A stretch of 39,048 bases of DNA from assembly GCA_016290135.1 (NCBI GenBank), contig JAEESW010000021.1:1-39048 (forward strand). The letters are read 5' to 3'. Position numbers and translations under genes: made by a program. Of the stretch, positions 14,051-20,624 are shown in pieces. Numbering within the stretch: the first letter of the stretch is position 1; every line of letters starts with the position of its first letter. The DNA comes from a bacterium. Its GTDB lineage: Bacteria > UBP6 > UBA1177. The notes below the pieces were generated by a model. It made no database searches. It was not told where the DNA came from and saw nothing but the letters and a program-made list of their open reading frames with translations.

Positions 14051-15055
14051 ATGGAAAACAACAAATCAGGAGAACAAAAAACATTGTCCGGCACTGAAAT
14101 GCACAGCCGGATCAGAACTCTTCTTGCGTATTTGAACCGGAACCTCAGCGGCAAAGAGGAGGCCCTCCGGCTTTCGCTGCTTTCCGCTGTTTCTGGTGAA
14201 AGCATCATTCTTCTCGGCCGGCCCGGTCGCGACAAGAGCCTTGTAAGCCGCTGCGTTGCAAGTGCATTCCGCGATTTTTACAAAGACGGCGTGTTCAAGC
14301 TCGAGCACGGCGGCTATGTTGAATATTTTATGAACGGAACGGAAGACGGGACCGAATTCGGGAAAGCGAAGATCCTTTTTCTTGATGATATCTGGTCGGG
14401 CAACGCGGCCGTTTTGAACAAACTTCTTAAGATCATCAATAAAGAAGATGATCCCGCCAAGCCGGCATTTGTTATGGCAGGTTCGTCGGAAGCGGATCCC
14501 TACAAAGCGGCGGAAGAGAGAAGATTCGAGGCGCTGCGTGAAAGTTTTGCCCTTCATGTCGGCATAAAACCGATTTCAAATGACGATGATTTCTTTGAAT
14601 TCGTAAACAGCACCGGGAAGGTTCCTCAGCCGGATGAAGATCAGAAAACCGCATTGCTCAGCTTTGACGAAATAGAAAGCTGGCAGCCGATGATCGATCA
14701 GGTCAGACTCAGTGAAGAAACCAAAAATGTCATCTCAGAGATCAGAAGGAAGTGCTTTGACTACTATGTGAGCGATTCCCGCTGGAAAAAGATCGTTCAC
14801 GTCATTAAGACATGCGCTTTCCTCAACGGCAGAAGCGAAGTCGACCTCATGGACTGCTCACTCATCGACTATGCCATCCCGAACCGTTTTGTCGAAGAGA
14901 TCCTGAAACGGTACGCTGTTGACTGCAAACTCGACGGCAGACAGCATGTCCAGTACAAAATGAACATCTTCGCACGCCAGAAATACTACGAGATCCTACG
15001 CGCTTCGATCGATGATACAAAGCTCAAACTTGAGCATAAGGACGGGTTGTACTAA
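14051..15055 (+). CDS. MoxR/RavA-like AAA+ ATPase
   Basis: An AAA+ protein of 334 residues of the MoxR/RavA group, whose members are chaperone-like ATPases that usually activate or remodel partner complexes carrying von Willebrand A domains. ATG 14051 is chosen over a GTG at 14039 because GAGG lies 6 nt before it. The Walker A is GRPGRDKS (residues 56-63) and keeps the invariant G-x4-GKS-like pattern as G-x-P-G-x-x-K-S, but RD replaces the usual small residues. The Walker B is ILFLDDIWSGNAAVLNKLL, with Asp in place of the usual catalytic Glu. The region resembles RavA (LDEIW, AILN). The C-terminal ~120 residues are helical. No VWA-domain gene (ViaA-like) is adjacent, which is unusual for the family. 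It appears to be transcribed alone. Confidence 0.8.
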   Translation: MENNKSGEQKTLSGTEMHSRIRTLLAYLNRNLSGKEEALRLSLLSAVSGESIILLGRPGRDKSLVSRCVASAFRDFYKDGVFKLEHGGYVEYFMNGTEDGTEFGKAKILFLDDIWSGNAAVLNKLLKIINKEDDPAKPAFVMAGSSEADPYKAAEERRFEALRESFALHVGIKPISNDDDFFEFVNSTGKVPQPDEDQKTALLSFDEIESWQPMIDQVRLSEETKNVISEIRRKCFDYYVSDSRWKKIVHVIKTCAFLNGRSEVDLMDCSLIDYAIPNRFVEEILKRYAVDCKLDGRQHVQYKMNIFARQKYYEILRASIDDTKLKLEHKDGLY

Positions 15056-15130
15056 ACCCACAATAAACTTCTGAATATATTGGCCTTTTTCTTTGAGGGC
15101 TAAAAATTTTTCTCAAAAAACTCATTTTTC

Positions 15131-15160
15131 TGTCAACTCGGAAGTTTTCCACCGCTTATA
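15131..15160 (+). promoter_or_regulatory. Island promoter motif, copy A (upstream of first zinc-ribbon gene)
   Basis: GTCAAC (15132-15137), 17 bp, then CTTATA (15155-15160), with TTTTCC inside the spacer at 15145-15150 and an A/T-rich run upstream. The same arrangement occurs at 17300, 24919 and 26557, always just before a gene in the same direction. A -35/-10-like layout at fixed 17-bp spacing suggests recognition by a sigma factor other than the housekeeping one. Confidence 0.75.
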
Positions 15161-15188
15161 TGTTGTGTAGGCAGTTTGATTGACAACA
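15161..15188 (+). promoter_or_regulatory. Inverted repeat TGTTGT-N16-ACAACA in the leader of the first zinc-ribbon gene
   Basis: TGTTGT (15161-15166) and ACAACA (15183-15188) are perfect inverted copies separated by 16 nt, directly after the CTTATA element. The same leader sequence is found unchanged at 26586-26613. It spans the expected transcription start, so an operator is as likely as an RNA hairpin. Confidence 0.5.
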
Positions 15189-15201
15189 AGAGGAGGGAAA
15201 G

Positions 15202-15495
15202 ATGAAAGACGAGTTCGAAAGAGAGATCAGATGTGAAAGCGAGGGAAAGATCTGTTACACAGAAAGAGAAGCGGGAAACGCTATCAACGGCGCGAAGCAT
15301 CACGGCAACAGAGCAAAAAAGATTCCGCATAGAAAATATTTCTGCAAAGAGTGCGGCTGCTTCCACCTGACAAGCCAGAAATCAAAGAAAGGCTGCTGTT
15401 CAAAACAGGCTTACGATCAGAAGCGGAACAAGATCATCGCTTTAGAATATAAGAAACTCTGGCGCGAAGAATATCGCTTTCTTTGCGCTGCATAA
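15202..15495 (+). CDS. Small zinc-ribbon-like protein (97 aa), paralogue of 26629-26922
   Basis: A 97-residue basic protein. ATG 15202 is preceded by GAGGAGGG. It has a putative metal site built on CKECGCFHLTS (residues about 49-59), with two further Cys near the N-terminus (IRCESEGKICY) and others after residue 65. The pattern K-I-x-Y near the N-terminus followed by C-x2-C-x2-(W/F)HLTS is seen in small phage- and mobile-element-borne zinc-ribbon proteins. Nucleic-acid binding is plausible but not proven. The C-terminal third is Lys/Arg/Tyr-rich. It is preceded by island promoter copy A and followed after 25 nt by the DUF1566 lipoprotein, so the two are probably co-transcribed. The paralogue at 26629 has the same length and most residues identical. 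Confidence 0.85.
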   Translation: MKDEFEREIRCESEGKICYTEREAGNAINGAKHHGNRAKKIPHRKYFCKECGCFHLTSQKSKKGCCSKQAYDQKRNKIIALEYKKLWREEYRFLCAA

Positions 15496-15520
15496 CACAA
15501 CGACCCTAACAGGAGGAGAA

Positions 15521-17266
15521 ATGAAAGATCTTTCAATGATTTTACACCTTTGTGTGATTGTGTTCTGTATTGTGCTTTGCAGTTGTTCTTCAAAAGAAGA
15601 AAAAGAGGAATCAACAAATCAGGCGACTACAGAAAGTATGATTCTGATTCAACCTGAAAATGATCCCGATCCAGTCATACGGCACGAGACGCAGTCTAGT
15701 GTAACAACCGATGCCGCATCGAATCTGATGTGGTCGCAGCCCTCTCCCGGACCGATGTATTACGATAGTACCGCAGAATACTGCGAAGAGTTGCGCGAAG
15801 GCGGTTTTTCCGACTGGAGACCGCCGACAACCGAGGAATTGAAATCAATAATGAAAGATTGTTCAGGATTCAAGGAGGGAAGCGGCATATTCTACACAGA
15901 AAAAGAGGCGGACACATTGCGGACTTATGTCAACGGATTTTACCTTTACGACAGCTGTTTCTGGTCTTTTAACGAAAAGGAAAATAACCAGAACTGGTTT
16001 AACGGTTACGGGATGGTTAGCGGAAAAAGCTGCCTTGCCGATCCTGACTGGCATCCGTGCCGCCCGTGTATGCGGGATCTCTGCAATGTTGCGTGCGTCA
16101 GGGAATCTTCCCCGAAAGATTTTGCCGCAGAGAAAAAAATTGAAATAGAAAAAGCAATCGATCCCGACAAACTGCAGTGGTCTGAAAGCACGATGTCGAA
16201 AAAGAAAAATTACACAGCAACGCTGCTTGCAGAGCGGCACATTATGTACTCCGCAGCAAAAAAACTTTGCGATGAAAGCTGGATCTGTGAAGAAGACGAA
16301 GAACGGGAAATTCCCTGCGGATACCTGTATCGTGACTGCATGGACGATACTTTCGGGGTGCATGATGCCTATGCATACTGCGAATCTTTAAGAGAAGGAG
16401 GCTTCGACGACTGGCGCCAGCCGACGATTGAAGAATTGAGATCGCTGAACAAAGATACCAAAAAACTGGAAAAAGACGGGAACGAAAGTTTTTTCCTTGC
16501 TGCAAGAAGCACTCACGGGATAAGGGCTCTCACGGCGAACTCGATATGGGACGGCTCTAATGCGAGACCTGACCGGTTCGGCTGGACATACAGTCCGGTG
16601 CTCGACCTCGCTCTTTATGTGCCGGTGATAAACCACGATACAGATGTGATCTGCGTCCGCGACAGAAAAGATGACGATTTCAAGGTTAAACCTAAAAGGA
16701 AACCTGAGAAATCATTACCGAATCCCAAGTCTTTGAAGTGGTCGTCCGTTGCAGCCGATCCGATGACATGGGAAGAAGCACAAAATTACTGCTCAAACCT
16801 TGCAGAAAACAACCATTCCGACTGGCGCCTGCCAAACATCGATGAATTGCGCACGCTCATTCAAAACTGCGACAAAACCAAAGCGGGAGGCAGGTGCAGG
16901 ATCAGCGAAAACAGACAGTGCCTCGATGAAAAATGCTGGAGCAAAGATTGCAACGGGTGCGGTAAAATCAACACTCTGACGGCAAAAACGGAATACTACG
17001 AGCTCGAAGAAGAAACCCGAAAACAACTCTTGGAAGAAATAAACGATCCCAAATTCAGCAAAATCAAATCAAAAGAGGCTTTCTGGTCGTCAACTCTCGA
17101 CCCGGAAAACACTAAAGAAGCATGGGGCGTTGACTTCTTGAATGCAAGAGTCGGTCACATGACGATGCTTGTTGACGCATACGATCGCGGAGGAGCGCAT
17201 TCGGCAGATTTTCCCTACATTCTCGACTATAAACTCAAAGTTGTATGTGTAAGAAATAACCAATAA
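15521..17266 (+). CDS. DUF1566-domain lipoprotein
   Basis: A 581-residue secreted lipoprotein. The start ATG follows AGGAGG. The signal segment ends at Cys22 (LCSC, a slightly unusual lipobox with Cys at -2). Three DUF1566-like modules are present: about 60-195, 215-385 and 400-581. They are marked by SDWRPPTTEELKS, DDWRQPTIEELRS and SDWRLPNIDELRTLI, each closing with a CVR motif. The third is the most canonical and the first two are diverged. It is the same family as the minus-strand gene at 8437-10347 but without the acidic spacer or EGF-like part. It lies 25 nt after the small zinc-ribbon gene, so it may be driven by island promoter copy A. The function is unknown; surface binding is the family expectation. 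Confidence 0.85.
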   Translation: MKDLSMILHLCVIVFCIVLCSCSSKEEKEESTNQATTESMILIQPENDPDPVIRHETQSSVTTDAASNLMWSQPSPGPMYYDSTAEYCEELREGGFSDWRPPTTEELKSIMKDCSGFKEGSGIFYTEKEADTLRTYVNGFYLYDSCFWSFNEKENNQNWFNGYGMVSGKSCLADPDWHPCRPCMRDLCNVACVRESSPKDFAAEKKIEIEKAIDPDKLQWSESTMSKKKNYTATLLAERHIMYSAAKKLCDESWICEEDEEREIPCGYLYRDCMDDTFGVHDAYAYCESLREGGFDDWRQPTIEELRSLNKDTKKLEKDGNESFFLAARSTHGIRALTANSIWDGSNARPDRFGWTYSPVLDLALYVPVINHDTDVICVRDRKDDDFKVKPKRKPEKSLPNPKSLKWSSVAADPMTWEEAQNYCSNLAENNHSDWRLPNIDELRTLIQNCDKTKAGGRCRISENRQCLDEKCWSKDCNGCGKINTLTAKTEYYELEEETRKQLLEEINDPKFSKIKSKEAFWSSTLDPENTKEAWGVDFLNARVGHMTMLVDAYDRGGAHSADFPYILDYKLKVVCVRNNQ

Positions 17267-17299
17267 TTTAACAGCTTTAAGCTTTTTGCGCAGATTTTT

Positions 17300-17329
17300 T
17301 GTCAACTCGGAAGTTTTCCGACGCTTATT
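17300..17329 (+). promoter_or_regulatory. Island promoter motif, copy B (upstream of nrdG operon)
   Basis: GTCAAC (17301-17306), 17 bp, then CTTATT (17324-17329), with TTTTCC at 17314-17319. The first 20 bases from TGTCAAC are identical to copy A. The nrdG start lies 33 nt downstream of the motif end. Confidence 0.75.
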
Positions 17330-17362
17330 AGAGTGTTGCTGGCTGCTGAAAGGAGAGATCAA

Positions 17363-17809
17363 ATGACGGCAAAGACAATTAGAATCGCTTCAATTAAAGA
17401 AAGTTCTCTTTGTGACGGTCCAGGGTGCAGAACCGTCCTTTTTCTGCAAGGATGCGACATTCATTGCGATGGTTGCCACAACCAGAGCACATGGGATCCG
17501 AACGGCGGCACAGAATACGACATCGATGATCTGTGTTCTGAAATCAGAGCCAAAAGCTGCTGCAACAAACTGACGATCAGTGGTGGAGAACCTCTGTTGC
17601 AAAAGGATGCGGTTCTCGAACTCTGCAAGGCTCTGCAGGATTTTGACCTGTGTCTTTACACCGGACACGATTCTCAAGAGATTCCCGAAGAACTGCTTAA
17701 ATACGTTCGTTATGTGAAATTCGGTCCGTTTGAGAAAAAGAATATTCTTTATACTGGCTATTACGGCTCTTCAAATCAAACATTCATGGAGGTGAAGAAA
17801 GATGCTTAA
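17363..17809 (+). CDS. nrdG: Anaerobic ribonucleoside-triphosphate reductase activating protein
   Basis: A radical-SAM enzyme that installs the glycyl radical on NrdD using S-adenosylmethionine and a 4Fe-4S cluster. It has 148 residues, normal for NrdG. ATG 17363 has AAAGGAG upstream; an earlier in-frame codon at 17333 has no such site. The cluster ligands are Cys31, Cys35 and Cys38 (CDIHCDGC, the C-x3-C-x2-C signature), followed by the SAM-binding SGGEPL motif. It is the first gene of a five-gene operon and overlaps nrdD by 8 nt. Activator-before-reductase order and strong overlap are common in phage and mobile versions. The presence of class III reductase implies growth without oxygen. Confidence 0.95.
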   Translation: MTAKTIRIASIKESSLCDGPGCRTVLFLQGCDIHCDGCHNQSTWDPNGGTEYDIDDLCSEIRAKSCCNKLTISGGEPLLQKDAVLELCKALQDFDLCLYTGHDSQEIPEELLKYVRYVKFGPFEKKNILYTGYYGSSNQTFMEVKKDA

Positions 17810-19496
17810 TCAGAACAAAAATGACAATGCTGCAAACCGCATAAGTTATGTCGGTGAAAACTACAACTGTGGAGAAAAGGTAAAAAAAGAAGAAATCCTT
17901 ACTTCGCTTCCTCAGGAATGGGCAGATCTTCACAAGCAGGGATACATACACATCCACGACCTTGATGCCTACGGTATGACCTACAACTGCCTGACATTCG
18001 ACATTAAAAACGCCTTTCCCTATGAAAGATTCTCAGGTCTCGACGAAACCAAAATCATCATCTGGGTCTTTGATTTCATAAAAGAGATCTTTGCAAAAAT
18101 GGGCAACGAGCAGGCCGGAGGAATGGCATTCGCGAATTTTGACAAAGATTTTGCGGAAATATTTACAAAACTCGGAGTATCATTCGAAGGAAATGAGAAA
18201 ATTTTCAAAGCATCAATAGGATCTCTCATCATGTGGTGCAACGACATGCACACCAGAATGGGACAGACCAGCTACTATGTAACGTTCAATACCGGACTCG
18301 GAACCGACGAATTTTCCCGTTTTCTCACATTTACTCTCATTGACGAATTCGAAAACGCCGGAGATCTGGTGTACAAACCGAATATTGTCTTCAAGGTTCA
18401 CAAAGGCGTCAACCGCTCGAAAGGCGACCCGAATTTCAATCTGTACGAAAAAGCTCTGCACTGCACATCCAAGAAAATGCTTCCGACCTACCTTCTCTGC
18501 GACTGTGAAGAAGACAAAGATACAGATCCGGAAAGATTATCGGTAATGGGCTGCAGAACAAGAGTCGTCAGCGATATTTTCGGCAAGACCGGAGCTATAG
18601 GACGCGGCAACATAACGAACATTTCTGTCAATCTTCCACGTCTTGCGCTCGAAGTTATGAAAAACCATCCTGAAAAGAGCGATTCGGAAAAGATCGAAGA
18701 GCTGAAAAAACGCTGGATCGAAATTGCAGAGCCGACAGCTCAAATTCTGCTTGACAGATACAAAAAGACCATTGATGCAGATCCGACTCTGTTCCCGACA
18801 AACCACGAATATAAATTCTGGTGCGAAGATATGAACACATCCGGCTTAGAAGGAACTTTCAAACACGGAACTCTTTCGATAGGATTCATCGGCTTAAGTG
18901 AAGCCATCGAAATCCTTACCGGATGCAAATACTGGGAAAATGAAAACGCTTACAGACACGCTCTCGATTTCGTCGCTTTTATGCGGGACTATACAGATTC
19001 TTTAACCACAAAACATCATCTGAATTTCTCGCTACTGGCAACAAGCGGAGAACTGATCAGCGGCAGATTTACCGAAATCGACAAAAAGACCTTCAACCAT
19101 CAGGCACTTGAAAAAGGGTTTTATACGAACTCGTTTCATGTCAATGTCGACAGTAAACTTCCTGCACACAAAAAATTGGAAGCTGAAGGATCTTTCCACA
19201 AGTTCGCAAACGGCGGTTCCATTTCCTACATCGAACTTGAAGAAGCACCTCTCAGCAACACTGAAGGACTCGCCGATTTAACGGAAATAGCCATCAAGAG
19301 CGGAGTCCGCTACCTTGGATTCAATTTTCCCAAAGACAAATGCAACGACTGCGGCACTTCAGGAGTATTCGATATCTGCCCGAAATGCGGAGGGAAAAAC
19401 ATTACAAGAATCAGGAGAGTCTCGGGTTATCTTGAAATTTTGGACGGTTTTACTAAAGGCAAAAAAGCGGAAGAAAAACACAGGAGAGCAAACTGA
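17802..19496 (+). CDS. nrdD: Anaerobic (class III) ribonucleoside-triphosphate reductase
   Basis: It reduces ribonucleotides to deoxyribonucleotides with a glycyl radical. The protein has 564 residues, shorter than typical chromosomal NrdD (about 600-700), and the N-terminal ATP-cone regulatory domain is missing, so allosteric activity control is probably absent. The C-terminal zinc site is complete (Cys514, Cys517, Cys526, Cys529), followed by RRVSGYL with Gly542 as the radical glycine. The body keeps the HIHDLD block near residue 46 and an NFSLLATSGE block corresponding to the usual NxSLLATPAE region. It starts inside nrdG and its TGA overlaps the next ATG by one base. A compact NrdD lacking the ATP cone resembles virus- or plasmid-borne enzymes; whether another copy exists in the genome cannot be seen. 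Confidence 0.94.
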   Translation: MLNQNKNDNAANRISYVGENYNCGEKVKKEEILTSLPQEWADLHKQGYIHIHDLDAYGMTYNCLTFDIKNAFPYERFSGLDETKIIIWVFDFIKEIFAKMGNEQAGGMAFANFDKDFAEIFTKLGVSFEGNEKIFKASIGSLIMWCNDMHTRMGQTSYYVTFNTGLGTDEFSRFLTFTLIDEFENAGDLVYKPNIVFKVHKGVNRSKGDPNFNLYEKALHCTSKKMLPTYLLCDCEEDKDTDPERLSVMGCRTRVVSDIFGKTGAIGRGNITNISVNLPRLALEVMKNHPEKSDSEKIEELKKRWIEIAEPTAQILLDRYKKTIDADPTLFPTNHEYKFWCEDMNTSGLEGTFKHGTLSIGFIGLSEAIEILTGCKYWENENAYRHALDFVAFMRDYTDSLTTKHHLNFSLLATSGELISGRFTEIDKKTFNHQALEKGFYTNSFHVNVDSKLPAHKKLEAEGSFHKFANGGSISYIELEEAPLSNTEGLADLTEIAIKSGVRYLGFNFPKDKCNDCGTSGVFDICPKCGGKNITRIRRVSGYLEILDGFTKGKKAEEKHRRAN

Positions 19497-20062
19497 TGAT
19501 TTATTACATCTCTGACACCCACTTTAAAGACCAGAAAATCTTCGACAAGTGCAGCAGACCTTTTGCTTCACTTGATGAAATGGAAAAAACAGTTGTCGAG
19601 AAGTGGAACAAAAAGGTTAAGAATGGCGACACCGTTTATGTTTTAGGCGATATCGGCAAAGATGACGATCCGTCAACCATCCTGATATTCAGCAGATTAA
19701 ACGGCCTCAAACATTTGTTAGTCGGCAATCACGACCATGAAATGCTGGAAGAAATTAAAAAATCCGGCATGTTTGAATCAGTCAAATTCATTGATTTGAT
19801 CGAAGATTCAGGCTTCAAAGTCTGTTTGTGCCACTATCCGCTGATGGATTGGATGGAATTTAACAGAAGCGGTCTGCTGGTCTACGGTCACATTCACAAC
19901 AAAACCGAAAAAAACGGACATGCCTACAAACTGATGAAAGAATACTATCAGAATCTGCCGGCTTATAACTGCGGAGTTGATGTCACGGATTTTGAACCTA
20001 AAACCCTGGAAGAACTGATCAACCTTAAAAAGGAGAAGGAAAATGAACCATATATCCATTGA
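19496..20062 (+). CDS. Calcineurin-like metallophosphoesterase
   Basis: A 188-residue single-domain enzyme of the calcineurin-like phosphoesterase superfamily. All dimetal-binding motifs are in order: Asp7 and His9 (SDTH), Asp52 (GD), Asn78-His79-Asp80 (GNHD), His113 and Gly131-His-x-His134 (GHIH). The compact size and the start MIYYISDTHF are typical of a small subgroup frequent in phage and mobile elements that hydrolyse phosphodiesters or nucleotides. The ATG overlaps the nrdD stop by one base. Sitting between a ribonucleotide reductase and a nucleotide kinase suggests a role in nucleotide or nucleic-acid end processing. The substrate cannot be deduced. Confidence 0.9.
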   Translation: MIYYISDTHFKDQKIFDKCSRPFASLDEMEKTVVEKWNKKVKNGDTVYVLGDIGKDDDPSTILIFSRLNGLKHLLVGNHDHEMLEEIKKSGMFESVKFIDLIEDSGFKVCLCHYPLMDWMEFNRSGLLVYGHIHNKTEKNGHAYKLMKEYYQNLPAYNCGVDVTDFEPKTLEELINLKKEKENEPYIH

Positions 20063-20624
20063 AGGAATGGACGGTGTCGGAAAATCAACAGTATGCGCAA
20101 AGCTGGCGGAAAAACTCGGATACAGATTCGTTGAAAAATCACTTCACTATCTTATGGATGATTCAGAAGACGATGTGTCTCAGTACCAGAAAGTCGCCAA
20201 ACGAGTAAATTCCAATCCTGACAGAAACTTTACGGCATGGTACTACGGACTGAACAATATCTACACCTACACACAATTCCAGGGTGAAAACATTGTCACA
20301 GACAGGCACATCGTCTCGAACTACTGCTGGAGCGGCACAGAAGACAACAGCGACATCTACGATCTCATTCTGAAAAAAATCGGAAAACCTACTCTTACGG
20401 TTATCCTGTATGCAAAACCCGATGCGATTTTAAAACGTCTTAAAAACCGAAATCCGGAAGATCCGGATATAGCCAAAGTTGAAAAATCTGAAAAAGCCTA
20501 TGAAAAAATGATCCGATTCTGCAAAGAAAGAGAGTTTAACTACATTGTAGTTGATTCTTCGGAAAAGAGTCCGAATGAAATCGTTGATGAAATCTTGAAA
20601 AAAGGGGATTTAAACCATGCCTAA
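20043..20624 (+). CDS. Thymidylate/deoxynucleoside-monophosphate kinase-like P-loop protein
   Basis: A 193-residue P-loop kinase related to thymidylate kinase and deoxynucleoside kinases. The Walker A is GMDGVGKST (residues 8-16) and the substrate-site DRH motif is at 87-89. A lid-like Arg/Lys-rich segment lies near residues 135-150 (LKRLKNRNPEDPD). The start overlaps the phosphoesterase gene by 20 nt, with an internal AAAAGGAGAAGG ribosome binding site. With nrdGD it would complete a small pathway from NTP to dNDP/dNTP precursors. It is diverged from housekeeping Tmk, so its base specificity may differ and cannot be read here. Confidence 0.85.
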   Translation: MNHISIEGMDGVGKSTVCAKLAEKLGYRFVEKSLHYLMDDSEDDVSQYQKVAKRVNSNPDRNFTAWYYGLNNIYTYTQFQGENIVTDRHIVSNYCWSGTEDNSDIYDLILKKIGKPTLTVILYAKPDAILKRLKNRNPEDPDIAKVEKSEKAYEKMIRFCKEREFNYIVVDSSEKSPNEIVDEILKKGDLNHA

